Assembly: GCA_037444305.1 (NCBI GenBank)
Contig: JBBIMP010000030.1
Location: forward strand, 1-64,000
DNA: 64,000 bases
From: JBBIMP01 sp037444305
GTDB lineage: Bacteria; Acidobacteriota; UBA6911
Direction of reading: 5' to 3'
Shown here: in pieces, positions 26,552 to 35,211 of the stretch
Numbering within the stretch: the first letter of the stretch is position 1
Layout of the letters: every line of letters starts with the position of its first letter
The notes under the pieces: model-generated
The model's database searches: none
What the model saw: the letters and a program-made list of their open reading frames with translations, nothing else
Told to the model about the DNA's origin: nothing
Position numbers and translations under genes: made by a program

Positions 26552-27442
26552 ATGACGTTCGAAAAAGTGACTGTGATCGGTTGCGGGCTGATGGGTGCCG
26601 GCATCGCCCAGGTCTGCGCCCAGGCCGGCCGCAAAGTGACGGTGGTGGAGGTGTCGGAGGAGCTGCTGAAGAAAGGATTTGCCTCCATCGACCGCTCACT
26701 CGGCAAGCTCGTCGATAAGGGCAAGCTCGAAGGCGCGGCAAAAGACAGGGCGATGGGCCTTTTGAAGGGCACCACGCGCCTCGAGGATGCGGCCGACGCG
26801 GACCTGGTGATCGAGGCCGTCATCGAGAACATCGAGGAGAAGAACAAGCTGTTCGGGAGGCTGGACCAGATCTGCCGGCCGTCGGCGGTTTTCGCCTCCA
26901 ACACCTCGAGCCTGTCCATCACGCGCATGATGACGGCGACGAGCCTCGAGCGGCAGCGCCGCTTCATCGGCCTGCACTTCTTCAATCCCGTACCCCTCAT
27001 GAAACTGGTCGAGGTCATCCGCACGATTCTGACCGACGCCGCAGTGTTCGAACAGGCGGCCGCCTTCGGTGAAGAGATCGGCAAGGTCGTCGTGCGCACC
27101 TCCGACCGCACGGGCTTCATCGTCAACCGGCTGCTCGTCCCCTACCTGCTCGACGCCATCCGCGCCCTGGAAGAGGGAGCCGGATCCATAAAAGACATCG
27201 ACAACGCCATGATGCTCGGGTGCGGACATCCCATGGGGCCCTTTACGCTCCTCGATTTCGTGGGACTGGATACTACATATTACATCGCCGACATAATGTT
27301 CAACGAGTTCAGGGAGAAGCGGTTTGCGCCGCCGCCCTTGTTGAAGCGGATGGTGATGGCGGGCCTTTACGGGAAAAAGAACGGCCGCGGTTTCTACGAT
27401 TACCAGGATCCGAAAAATCCGGTCCCGATCCGGCTCGCCTGA
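26552..27442 (+). CDS. 3-hydroxybutyryl-CoA / 3-hydroxyacyl-CoA dehydrogenase
   Basis: NAD-dependent oxidoreductase interconverting 3-hydroxyacyl-CoA and 3-ketoacyl-CoA, in beta-oxidation or butyrate-type metabolism. N-terminal Rossmann motif VTVIGCGLMGAGIAQVCAQA; catalytic region FIGLHFFNPVPLMKLVEVI with the His-Glu pair, SNTSSLSIT, then DRTGFIVNRLLVPYLLDAIR and GCGHPMGPFTLLDFVGLDTT of the C-terminal dimerisation domain. Ends with GKKNGRGFYDY. Length (296 residues) is that of single-domain Hbd/PaaH enzymes with no fused hydratase. The ATG follows CAGGAGG by nine bases; an earlier in-frame start lacks this signal. Neighbouring genes are not fatty-acid genes, so pathway partners lie elsewhere. 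Confidence 0.93.
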   Translation: MTFEKVTVIGCGLMGAGIAQVCAQAGRKVTVVEVSEELLKKGFASIDRSLGKLVDKGKLEGAAKDRAMGLLKGTTRLEDAADADLVIEAVIENIEEKNKLFGRLDQICRPSAVFASNTSSLSITRMMTATSLERQRRFIGLHFFNPVPLMKLVEVIRTILTDAAVFEQAAAFGEEIGKVVVRTSDRTGFIVNRLLVPYLLDAIRALEEGAGSIKDIDNAMMLGCGHPMGPFTLLDFVGLDTTYYIADIMFNEFREKRFAPPPLLKRMVMAGLYGKKNGRGFYDYQDPKNPVPIRLA

Positions 27443-27544
27443 TGCCCGAACCGGTCGCTGCCGGAAGGCAAAAACCGCCTGAACTTCCGCCCACGCCCGC
27501 TCGTACTGGCATTCAGGACCGCTGAGGGCGAAGCTGCGGCAAAG

Positions 27545-29206
27545 TCAGCGCTGGATCGTCTCCCGCACGAGATTGGCCGGCTCCAGGAGCCTGAAGACCG
27601 GATACGCCTGGGGACCGCCGCCCCACTGCACCGTAAGGTAGCGGTCGAAGAAATTCCAGACCAGCAGGCCGTCGTCGCTTTCCGGCTCCAGCAGGACCGC
27701 GGCCAGCCCGCCCAGCGCCTGCGCCGTGCTGACGTAAATCGTCCCCGCGGGAAACTCCCTCTCCACCCTGGAGTAGGAGCCCTTCACCGAGGTCGTGTAG
27801 TGCCCCTGGTTCAGGCGGGTCGCCCCGGTCACCTCGGTGGTGGTGAATAACTCCACGGCCAGGCGCGCCGGTTCGACCAGCCGCTCGACAGTAAGCCCGT
27901 GATCCAGCAGTTTCTTCACGACCGCTTCATCATGGATAGGGATCAGGTAACCGCGGGGGAATGGAACCGTTCGCTTGGCGGTGTATTTCGCGAAGTAGGG
28001 AACATCGGTGTAGGTTTTTTTCCGGTCTGTCACCCGGAAGCGGGGCCGGGCCCCTCCCTCCTGCGTTATCTCCATCTCATATCCCAGGATGGTGAGCCTT
28101 TCGTCGATCGGTTCCCGGTCGGTCTCCACGATGAAAACGTCGTTCTCCGACGGCGCCGAACCTTTGGCCACCGCCCGCCTGTCGGCTTCGCGCACGAGCG
28201 CCACAACTTCGTCCCTGTTCGCGTGCAGGTGGTCCAAAAAGGCAAGAAAGAGGTTGTAGCAGCCGCGCACCCGCGTTTCGAAATCGACGTAGGGGTACTG
28301 CTCGTTCAGCACCGCAAGCCGGTTGCGCACGCCCACGTAGTTGCTCAGGTAGCGGATCTGCGCCTCGAGCGGAACCCACCCCTTCTCCGGTTCGCGCACG
28401 TCCATGAAGTCCCCGTGCGGCAGCGTGAGGGTGCCGTATCTTTCCTTCATCTGCTTCGTGATGGCCGGCAGCAGCCTGTCGGACATGTACCGGAGAATCG
28501 CGCTGTCGCCGTTCGGGTTCAGTCCCCAGGTCCAGGTGACCGGCTCCTCGTGGTAGGAACCGTTGTGCGTGTGGCTGTCCAGAAAGAACACCGGATCCCA
28601 CCTCTGCAGGACGTTGCGCACCAGTCCCTGCACCTCCGGGCTTTCCATTTTGGCGCCGTCGCGGTTGAGGTCGAGATTCTGCCCGTTGTGGCGCACTCCC
28701 ACCCCCTGCTCCGGGCCGCGCTGGTTGCGCCGGTTCTCCGTGCTGATCTTTTCGTTGCCGTCGGCGTTGAAGATCGGCGCGATCAGGATCACGAGCTTGT
28801 CGAGATACTCGGGCGTTCTGCCCTGGAGAATGTCCCTTGCCAGCATCAGGGCGGCCTCCTTGCCCTCCACCTCCCCGGCGTGGATGTTGGCCTGGAAGTA
28901 GACGACCGCCCGGCTGTCGAAGCGGAGGTCGGCAGGAGATGCGGGAACCGGTTTTCCGATCACGATCAGCGGCACATCCCTGCCTTCGGGGCTCGTGCAG
29001 AGTGTCTCGACACGCACCATCGGGCTCAGCCGCTGCAGTTCACGGATGAAACCCATGACATCCGCGTAGCGCGAGGTGGCCTTGAATCCGCTCGTTTCCG
29101 CCACCGTCAGCGGTCCCGGCTGCTGGGCAGCGCTCCACGCGGGTCCGCACAGTATCATCACCATTGTCAGAGCTGAAATCACCATCGTTGCCGGCTTAGG
29201 TCTCAT
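27545..29206 (-). CDS. Secreted M14 family zinc carboxypeptidase
   Basis: Exported metallocarboxypeptidase-like enzyme. Signal peptide about 1-28 (MRPKPATMVISALTMVMILC, ending WSAAQQ). The zinc motif HxxE is His109-Ala-Gly-Glu112 in FQANIHAGEVEGKEAA; the third ligand is in DSHTHNGSYHEEPVTWTW near residue 215. LNRDGAKMESPEVQGL and HNGQNLDLNRDG give the substrate-binding region. Residues after 330 form a C-terminal beta-rich domain, longer than in pancreatic-type M14 enzymes, as in the large bacterial secreted M14 group. The internal ATG before the signal peptide is preferred to the upstream ATG. The gene is convergent with the hydroxyacyl-CoA dehydrogenase gene. Confidence 0.88.
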   Translation of the reverse strand: MRPKPATMVISALTMVMILCGPAWSAAQQPGPLTVAETSGFKATSRYADVMGFIRELQRLSPMVRVETLCTSPEGRDVPLIVIGKPVPASPADLRFDSRAVVYFQANIHAGEVEGKEAALMLARDILQGRTPEYLDKLVILIAPIFNADGNEKISTENRRNQRGPEQGVGVRHNGQNLDLNRDGAKMESPEVQGLVRNVLQRWDPVFFLDSHTHNGSYHEEPVTWTWGLNPNGDSAILRYMSDRLLPAITKQMKERYGTLTLPHGDFMDVREPEKGWVPLEAQIRYLSNYVGVRNRLAVLNEQYPYVDFETRVRGCYNLFLAFLDHLHANRDEVVALVREADRRAVAKGSAPSENDVFIVETDREPIDERLTILGYEMEITQEGGARPRFRVTDRKKTYTDVPYFAKYTAKRTVPFPRGYLIPIHDEAVVKKLLDHGLTVERLVEPARLAVELFTTTEVTGATRLNQGHYTTSVKGSYSRVEREFPAGTIYVSTAQALGGLAAVLLEPESDDGLLVWNFFDRYLTVQWGGGPQAYPVFRLLEPANLVRETIQR

Positions 29207-29371
29207 GGATGCGCCCCCGGGCATTGGAACCTCGAATTGGACATAAGGTGTGCAGCATGCGGCGTAGGATAATGAAACGCGCGGCAGCTTCGCAAGCTTC
29301 ATTCCCGGGCGGAATCCCGGGGTGGAATGACTGGCGGGGAGCCAAGTTGTTGTCCTCCCTCAGGGAAGGAT

Positions 29372-29920
29372 TCACAGCCCGAGGATGATACGGCTCATGG
29401 GGAGGCGTCTGCCGCTTTTGGCCCGGCTGATTCCGGCTCGCCGGCAGAAGGCCAAGTTTGCCCTGACCAGGCGCTCGTTGAGAGCGTCCAGGGGCACGAG
29501 GCGGTCTTTCATCAGGTCAGCGGCCGCGGAGGCGCGGCTGAAATTCAGCGGGCAGCAATCGACTTCCAATTCCCCCGTGGCGGTTTCATAAAGCAACGGC
29601 AGGCCTTGGGTCCTGCAGATGATGGGGCGGTCTCCGTAAATCGCGCAGAGGTCGTGCACGAGCAGGGGGCATGGCGCCTCCTTTCCGCCAAGGGCGGCGC
29701 TACGGGCCGCGCGCGCCGCCCGTATGATTTCATCCATGATCTCATCCGGCATCCGGGAGAGAGCCCGGCGCACCTGGTCGGCCTCCACTTCGAAGACCGA
29801 GAGATCGTGGGCGCAGCAATCGCTGCAGCCGGCGCGGCAAACCAAGTGCCCGGCATAAAACAGACTCAGTTCGGCCGCCAGGCGGTCCGCCGCACCCCGC
29901 AGATCAAGGTACAGGCTCAT
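29372..29920 (-). CDS. YkgJ-type cysteine-cluster protein
   Basis: A 182-residue protein with the eight-Cys pattern of the YkgJ/FliB-like zinc- or iron-sulfur-binding family: CRAGCSDCCAHDLSVFEVEA near residue 28, then CPLLVHDLCAIYGDRPIICR and a later CC (VDCCPLNF). The ICRTQGLPL segment is typical for the family. The biochemical role of this family is largely unknown; metal binding is inferred from the Cys pattern. Its 5' end overlaps the 3' end of the upstream VWA gene by 17 bases, so both are almost certainly on one transcript with coupled translation. Confidence 0.85.
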   Translation of the reverse strand: MSLYLDLRGAADRLAAELSLFYAGHLVCRAGCSDCCAHDLSVFEVEADQVRRALSRMPDEIMDEIIRAARAARSAALGGKEAPCPLLVHDLCAIYGDRPIICRTQGLPLLYETATGELEVDCCPLNFSRASAAADLMKDRLVPLDALNERLVRANLAFCRRAGISRAKSGRRLPMSRIILGL

Positions 29921-30971
29921 GTCGCCTCTCCGGCGGGCCCGGAGCGATCGCCGGAGCCCTCAGCGCTGCCCTGTAGCTCTTCCGCGCTCGAACCTGCGCT
30001 CCCGGAAGGGTCACGGCGACGTCAATCGACCTGATGCTGCCATCAAGTTTCGACTCCTCCGGGTAAAAGCCCAGCAGGTACTGCTGGCGCATTTCGCCGG
30101 CGATTTTGGAAAACACCTGGTCCAGGCGCCGAACATCGCTGGGGTAGAAACTCCCCGAAGAACCTTCCGAAAGCGACCTGAGCAGCTCCGCGCCCGCCTC
30201 CTGGTATTCAAGCCAGGAAGGCAAAGACCCGTCCGCCCGACCCCGCCTTCCGGGCATGCGCGAGGAAACGCCGAAAAGCTTCTTCATCATCTCCCTGGGG
30301 TCGACGCTGTAATGGATGGAATAGACCACCGTGTGGGATTCGTCGAGCAACTCCATGAGCCCGGCCGGGCTTGTTGCGCTCCCGGTGTCCTGGCCATCGG
30401 AAAGCAGGACGATGGCCTTTCTTCCAGGGACGGATCCGAAAGGCCCTTCGAGCGTTTCGGCCAGGGCGTCCCGCAGTCGCGTGTAGGGTCTTTCCCCGAC
30501 TGAGGCCCGCCGGACCGCCCGCTCCAGGGCCTGGTGGTCCGAAGTCATGGAGCTCAGGATCTTTATTTCATCGTCGAAACTGACCACCATGGCGGCATCC
30601 GCCGGCCGCAACTGCTTCACGAAGCGCGAGGCCGCCTTGCGAATCCGGTCCAGGACCGTAATCGTGCTCTTGCTGGTATCCAGCAGAAGCGCCACGTGGA
30701 TCGGTTCCGTTGTCGCCGCGAAAAAGGCGATTTCCTTCCGGCTGCCGTCTTCGTAAAGCATGAATTCGCCCCTGGCCAGTCCCGGGAGGTATCGGCCCTG
30801 GGCGTCAGTGACAAAGACCGGCACGCTCACGAGCGCGCTCTGGACGCGGATGATGTGATCGCGCTTCTGGAGAAGATCGGTTGTGTCGCCGCCCGCGATG
30901 CCGGCGCACACCAGAGCCATGAAAAGCCCCGAAGCCGCCCGGCCAAATACTCCAGATTTCTTCCGTGTCAT
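29904..30971 (-). CDS. VWFA-related acidobacterial domain protein
   Basis: Secreted protein built on the acidobacterial von Willebrand factor A-related module. A signal peptide (about 1-28) is followed by IRVQSALVSVPVFVTDAQGR and a carboxypeptidase-regulatory-like lead (LARGEFMLYEDG), then the VWA fold with an intact MIDAS DTSKS (Asp98, Ser100, Ser102) and ALLLDTSKSTI, GRKAIVLLSDGQDTG and, near the end, QQYLLGFYPEESKLDGSIRS. The C-terminus is a short charged tail. The function of this module is not known; a metal-dependent protein-binding role is plausible. I chose the internal ATG before the hydrophobic segment. It shares a 17-base overlap with the YkgJ-type gene and is divergent from the HNH gene. 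Confidence 0.85.
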   Translation of the reverse strand: MTRKKSGVFGRAASGLFMALVCAGIAGGDTTDLLQKRDHIIRVQSALVSVPVFVTDAQGRYLPGLARGEFMLYEDGSRKEIAFFAATTEPIHVALLLDTSKSTITVLDRIRKAASRFVKQLRPADAAMVVSFDDEIKILSSMTSDHQALERAVRRASVGERPYTRLRDALAETLEGPFGSVPGRKAIVLLSDGQDTGSATSPAGLMELLDESHTVVYSIHYSVDPREMMKKLFGVSSRMPGRRGRADGSLPSWLEYQEAGAELLRSLSEGSSGSFYPSDVRRLDQVFSKIAGEMRQQYLLGFYPEESKLDGSIRSIDVAVTLPGAQVRARKSYRAALRAPAIAPGPPERRHEPVP

Positions 30972-31075
30972 TGCACGCCCGTCCATCTGCCCTGTCAAAT
31001 GATAACAGCTTTCACCTTGGTCAGAAATCCCAGGCAAAATGCCGGTATAGTAGTGGATATTTGGAGGTCGAGCCG

Positions 31076-31525
31076 ATGTCAGGAAGAGATTCGCGAGCAG
31101 GGGATGACACAAGGAGAGGCTTCATCGCCGAGGCCCGGCGGGAGCAGGAACTGCGGATGCAGGGGTATCGCGAGCGGGCTCTCAAGCTGTTCCCGCCGGT
31201 CTGCGGCCACTGCGGGCGGGAGTTCGAGGGCAAACGGCTCAGGGAGCTCACGGTCCACCACAAGGATCATGATCACGAGAACAACCCGCCGGACGGAAGC
31301 AACTGGGAACTGCTGTGCGTCTACTGCCACGAAAACGAGCACTCCCGGCATGGGGTCGCGGACTGGTCTGAGGGGCCGGCGCCGGGCGGCAGTCAGACTT
31401 CAGTCTCCACACACCAGCCTTTCGCCGGTCTCGCCGCCCTGCTGAAAAAGCCGGCGCCCGGCGACGCGGCCGGCCTTTCTCCGCAGAGGGAGAGCGCTTC
31501 GGCTGAACCGGATGCTGAGGATTGA
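31076..31525 (+). CDS. HNH nuclease family protein (YajD-like)
   Basis: Small HNH-fold protein. A CxxC pair (CGHCGREFEGKRLRELTVHH) and a second one (LLCVYCHENEHSRH) flank the beta-beta-alpha core, with HHKDHDHENNPPDGSNWELL matching the catalytic HNH region of YajD-type proteins. The N-terminal 35 residues are charged and helical, and the last 45 are Pro/Ala/Ser-rich and probably disordered. The ATG has GGAGG eight bases upstream. YajD-like proteins have no clear biological role; DNA nicking or cleavage is possible. It is not in a visible mobile element or restriction locus. Confidence 0.83.
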   Translation: MSGRDSRAGDDTRRGFIAEARREQELRMQGYRERALKLFPPVCGHCGREFEGKRLRELTVHHKDHDHENNPPDGSNWELLCVYCHENEHSRHGVADWSEGPAPGGSQTSVSTHQPFAGLAALLKKPAPGDAAGLSPQRESASAEPDAED

Positions 31526-31766
31526 GAGCCCATCCGGGCTAGTTCCTCCACCGGGCCTCCAGAATCGGCAGGGATTCTTGGTCGGCTGTCGAGGGCCGTT
31601 TCTGCAATTATACCTTAGACCAGCCGGCTCATAGCCCAGCGATGCGCACCGGACCTGTTCCGGAACCGCCGCGAGGCAATCCCCGCTTTTCGATCTCCGA
31701 ACACTGCGCTATCATCAACCATCACCAGGCACCGCGAACGTCGAATCCGAACATGGAGAGGCCGCC

Positions 31767-32576
31767 ATGAATCTCAACGAACGCCTGATGGCCAAGCCGG
31801 GCACGACCCCGGATCTCACCAGGCTGAATCCCGGCGCCACCCCGGGCGTCAAGGGCAAGAAGGCTGCCGCCGGTCTGCTCAAGCGGAATATCGACCGGCT
31901 CAACGAACTGCAGTACCTGCTCTACGCGGAAAACAAGCACGCCGTCCTGGTAGTGCTGCAGGCGATGGACGCCGCGGGCAAGGACGGGACGATCCGGCAC
32001 GTAATGGCCGGGCTGAATCCGCAGGGCTGCTCGGTGACGCCGTTCAAGGTCCCCTCGGACGAGGAGCGCGATCACGATTTTCTCTGGCGGATCCACAAGG
32101 CCGCGCCGCGCATCGGCGAATTCGGCATCTTCAACCGGTCGCATTACGAGGATGTCCTGGTCGTGCGCGTGCACAGCCTGGTGCCGCCGGAAGTCTGGTC
32201 AAAGCGCTACGAACAGATCAACGCCTTCGAAAAGCTGCTGGCCGACAATGGCGTCACGATCCTCAAGTTCTTCCTGCACATCAGCAAGGAAGAGCAGAAG
32301 CGCCGGTTTCGCAAGCGCCTGGAGGATCCCAGGAAGCACTGGAAGCTGTCGCAGAAGGACTTCGACGAACGGGCCTTCTGGGAGGACTACATGCAGGCGT
32401 ACACGGAGGCGCTGGCTCGCTGCAGCACGCCGTGGGCGCCCTGGTACATCATCCCCTCGGACCGAAAGTGGTACCGTAACCTGGCCGTGTCGCAGATCAT
32501 CGTCGAAGTCCTCGAACAGCTCGACATGCAGTTTCCTCCGCCCGGAATGGATGTCTCCCGGTTCCGGCTGGAATGA
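31767..32576 (+). CDS. ppk2: Polyphosphate kinase 2 family protein
   Basis: PPK2-type kinase, predicted to transfer phosphate between polyphosphate and nucleoside mono- or diphosphates. The P-loop region is LQAMDAAGKDGTIRHVMAGL (residues 65-84), Walker B region GIFNRSHYEDVLVVRVH, and lid region RFRKRLEDPRKHWKLSQKDF. WYIIPSDRKWYRNLAVSQII closes the core. Size (269 residues) fits the single-domain classes I or III; class cannot be fixed by eye, so the direction and nucleotide preference stay open. The following NUDIX gene begins ten bases after its stop, suggesting a two-gene operon. Confidence 0.92.
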   Translation: MNLNERLMAKPGTTPDLTRLNPGATPGVKGKKAAAGLLKRNIDRLNELQYLLYAENKHAVLVVLQAMDAAGKDGTIRHVMAGLNPQGCSVTPFKVPSDEERDHDFLWRIHKAAPRIGEFGIFNRSHYEDVLVVRVHSLVPPEVWSKRYEQINAFEKLLADNGVTILKFFLHISKEEQKRRFRKRLEDPRKHWKLSQKDFDERAFWEDYMQAYTEALARCSTPWAPWYIIPSDRKWYRNLAVSQIIVEVLEQLDMQFPPPGMDVSRFRLE

Positions 32577-32586
32577 GTTTGGGGAA

Positions 32587-33165
32587 ATGAAGCTCCAGGA
32601 GACCATACAGAGGCGGCTGGAAGGACTCGAACTCCGGGAACTGGCCGAGGATTACCGGCGCGAAGCCGCGGTCCTGATCCCCATTTTCGAGCGCGGCGGC
32701 GAACCGCATTTTCTGCTCACGCTCCGGACCGAAGAGGTGAAGTCCCACAAGGGCCAGGTGTCCTTCCCCGGAGGGATGCGCCAGGACGGGGAGAGCTTCA
32801 GCGAGACGGCGCTGCGTGAGACCTTCGAGGAAGTAGGCATCGCGTCCGAGAACATCGAGCTGCTGGGCCGGTTCCACGAATACCTTTCCATCACCCACTA
32901 CCGCGTCGTCCCCTTTGTCGGCTACCTGAAATGCCCCTTCTCCACCACTCCGCACGCAATGGAAGTCGCGGAGATATTTTCCGTGCCGTTCGGCATCTTC
33001 GGCGGGCCGTCCAATCTCCGCGTGGAGAAGATGAAAAGGTTCGGCCGCGTCATGGACGTGTATTTCTATCGGTACGGTGCGCGGGAGATCTGGGGACTCA
33101 CGGCCTGCATCATCCGGGATTTCCTGGCGGAGATGGATCTTCTCGGAAGTTGCGCTCCTCAGTGA
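32587..33165 (+). CDS. NUDIX hydrolase, CoA pyrophosphatase type
   Basis: NUDIX-fold hydrolase of 192 residues. The NUDIX box spans about 62-84 (GGMRQDGESFSETALRETFE, then EVGI). Directly before it stands LLTLRTEEVKSHKGQVSFPG, which matches the extra signature of the CoA-specific subgroup (UPF0035), so cleavage of CoA or acyl-CoA into 3',5'-ADP and phosphopantetheine is the best guess. HFLLTLR and VVPFVGYLK are family-like strands. Translation starts ten bases after the PPK2 stop. The link between polyphosphate use and nucleotide clean-up is suggestive only. Confidence 0.9.
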   Translation: MKLQETIQRRLEGLELRELAEDYRREAAVLIPIFERGGEPHFLLTLRTEEVKSHKGQVSFPGGMRQDGESFSETALRETFEEVGIASENIELLGRFHEYLSITHYRVVPFVGYLKCPFSTTPHAMEVAEIFSVPFGIFGGPSNLRVEKMKRFGRVMDVYFYRYGAREIWGLTACIIRDFLAEMDLLGSCAPQ

Positions 33166-33173
33166 GGCCTTCG

Positions 33174-33366
33174 GTCACCTGCTTCCCCTATCCAAAGGAG
33201 GCGTTCCGCAGCCGCTACTGGCGCAAAGGCTACCGCGGGAACAACAGCTCCGACGTCCTGATCCAGGACCTCAAGACGAAAAAAATCTCACAACTCACCG
33301 ATACCAACCTGCAGAACTTCCGCAACCACACACAGGACGTCTACCCCATGTGGGGGGCGCGTGTCA
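33174..33366 (+). pseudogene. Remnant of a tricorn-type S41 protease gene
   Basis: About 65 in-frame codons read FPYPKEAFRSRYWRKGYRGN, SSDVLIQDLKTKKISQLTDT and NHTQDVYPMWGA, which is the N-terminal propeller of secreted tricorn-like S41 peptidases (YWRKGYxGNNSSDxWxxD pattern). The frame then drifts into unrelated Pro/Arg-rich sequence, and the rest of the propeller, PDZ and S41 domains are absent. No start is present, so this is a short internal fragment stranded between the NUDIX and DAHP synthase genes. Confidence 0.7.
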
Positions 33367-33496
33367 TCCCCCCAGCTCCGCTCGCGGGGCTGCCCGGTCG
33401 CGACCGCCCCCGTCCGGAGGCTTCAAGCCGTGGATCCCTTCGGCATTGACGCCCACCCCATGCCATGCTATTTGTTGGCTTTTTCGGGACAGCGGG

Positions 33497-34327
33497 ATGC
33501 TTAGGGAGATTCCTGATCTAAAACTCGGCGCCCGGGACCGCCAGCCGGAAGGCTCGGTGGTCGATGTCGGCGGGGTACCCATCGGCGGACGCAATCCGGT
33601 CGTGGTGGCGGGACCCTGTTCGGTCGAGAGCCCCGAACAGATGCTGGCGGTCGCGCAGGCGGTCCAGCGCTCCGGCGCGAGGATTCTCCGGGGAGGGGCC
33701 TACAAACCCCGCACCTCCCCCTACACCTTCCGCGGGCTCGGCGAAGAAGGCCTGAGGATACTGGCGGATGTCCGGCGCGAAACGGGGCTTCCCGTCGTCA
33801 CCGAAGCGATGGATGCGCGCCACCTCGAGGCCGTCTGCGCCCACGCGGACATGGTCCAGGTCGGCTCGCGCAACATGCAGAATTTCACCCTGCTCGATGA
33901 GGTCGGCCGCTGCAAGCTGCCGGTCCTGCTCAAGCGAGGCCTGGCCGCGACCCTCGAGGAACTCCTGCTGGCGGCCGAGTACATCGCCAGCGGCGGCAAC
34001 GAGCGGATTGTGCTGTGCGAGCGGGGCATCCGGACGTTCGAGACCTCCGCGCGGAACACGCTCGATCTGAACTCCGTGCCGATGCTGAAGGCGCTGAGCC
34101 ATTATCCCGTGATCGTGGACCCGAGCCACGGAACCGGCCTGTGGTGGATGGTAACGCCGCTGGCAAGGGCGGCCGTCGCCGTCGGCGCCGACGGGATCCT
34201 GGTAGAAGTGCATGGAGACCCGTGCGGCGCGCTCTGCGACGGCGCGCAGTCTCTGCTGCCGGAGCGATTCGAGGCGATGATGTCCGAACTGCGTCCCTTG
34301 GCGGCTGCGATGGGAAAGGAAGTCTGA
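33497..34327 (+). CDS. aroF: 3-deoxy-7-phosphoheptulonate (DAHP) synthase
   Basis: First enzyme of the shikimate pathway, condensing phosphoenolpyruvate with erythrose 4-phosphate. It belongs to the shorter class Ibeta-like group: GPCSVESPEQMLAVA (PEP site), ILRGGAYKPRTSPYTFRGLG, VVTEAMDARHLEAVC, VQVGSRNMQNFTLLDEVG, VLLKRGLAATLEELLLAAEY, VLCERGIRTFE, and the end motif VIVDPSHGTGLWWMVTPLAR, VEVHGDPCGALCDGAQSL. At 276 residues it lacks the N-terminal ferredoxin-like regulatory domain, with only about 35 residues before the barrel, so it may be free of that feedback control or depend on another subunit. Other aro genes are not adjacent. Confidence 0.93.
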   Translation: MLREIPDLKLGARDRQPEGSVVDVGGVPIGGRNPVVVAGPCSVESPEQMLAVAQAVQRSGARILRGGAYKPRTSPYTFRGLGEEGLRILADVRRETGLPVVTEAMDARHLEAVCAHADMVQVGSRNMQNFTLLDEVGRCKLPVLLKRGLAATLEELLLAAEYIASGGNERIVLCERGIRTFETSARNTLDLNSVPMLKALSHYPVIVDPSHGTGLWWMVTPLARAAVAVGADGILVEVHGDPCGALCDGAQSLLPERFEAMMSELRPLAAAMGKEV

Positions 34328-34556
34328 GCTGCGAGGATCCCCGACAGCACTCAAGAAGGGCAGGGGCGCAACACCGCACATGACTTCCCTCACCCGCATC
34401 CCGGGTTGCGGCAACCAGCAAATCCCCCACAGTAATAATTGAAATCCACCGCCCCTTGGGAATAGCATCAAAGCACATGCGGCAGGAGTTTGCCCCCCGG
34501 GCCGCCGGTCCGGGAGCCAGGCGTTCGATATCGAGTTCTCTCTTCCGGAGACCGGA

Positions 34557-35168
34557 GTGGCGGCACACATATTGACCAGACGCGGACTTCTAGCGCACCC
34601 CGCATTCGCCATCTCGGAACTCCTCCGCACATTGCCCGAAGCCGATACGCCCGGTCCTGAGGCCAAAACCGCCGGGGGACTCAGCGACACCGATGTCCAA
34701 CGCATGCTTCATGCCCTCGCCGACCTCGAGCGGGCCAGCCGGGCTTTCCAGACGCTGGCCGCGGGACAGGAATCGGTCGTGCGGGATCTGAAGGATATCC
34801 TGCGGGATATGCAGGAAATGGCTGCCGGCGGGGAGGCGCAAAACCGGCGTCAACTGGTCGAGGATTTCCTGCCTCTGAGCGACAGCCTGCACCGCATGTC
34901 GAGGGCGCTCGCCAACTGGGAGAGCGGCGCCCTGGCGGCAGGGGCGGACAGGCTGGCCGGAAGGGCCGACGACTTTCTCTCGTCCCTGGGTGTCGAGATC
35001 GTACCTACCTTAGGGGAAAGATTCGATCCTCTGGTCCACCAGGCGCTGGAAATCAAACCGGCCCCGCCGGACATGCAAGGGCGTGTCCTTGAGGAGATTT
35101 CCAGGGGCTACCGCTTCGAAAACCGGATTCTGAGAGCGGCTCACGTCATCGTCGGCAGGAGGGAGTGA
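34557..35168 (+). CDS. GrpE-like nucleotide-exchange factor
   Basis: A 203-residue protein with a coiled N-terminal half (LADLERASRAFQTLAAGQES, DLKDILRDMQEMAAG) and the GrpE head: FLPLSDSLHRMSRALANWES, VEIVPTLGERFDPLVHQALE, then ISRGYRFENRILRAAHVIVG. GrpE proteins release ADP from DnaK; this one lacks an adjacent dnaK or dnaJ and differs from housekeeping GrpE in its N-terminus, so it may be a specialised paralogue for another Hsp70. The GTG has GGAG six bases upstream, although the frame stays open for about 110 bases further up, so an alternative start cannot be excluded. A TPR membrane protein follows after 43 bases. Confidence 0.72.
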   Translation: MAAHILTRRGLLAHPAFAISELLRTLPEADTPGPEAKTAGGLSDTDVQRMLHALADLERASRAFQTLAAGQESVVRDLKDILRDMQEMAAGGEAQNRRQLVEDFLPLSDSLHRMSRALANWESGALAAGADRLAGRADDFLSSLGVEIVPTLGERFDPLVHQALEIKPAPPDMQGRVLEEISRGYRFENRILRAAHVIVGRRE

Positions 35169-35211
35169 TGGGATCGGCTCTGCTGCCGGCGACGGCGGGA
35201 CGGAACCACGC

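Noticed and set aside
29207..29371. A possible small RNA between the M14 and YkgJ genes
   Set aside because: No promoter or terminator hairpin with a T-run is visible, so there is nothing specific to support it.
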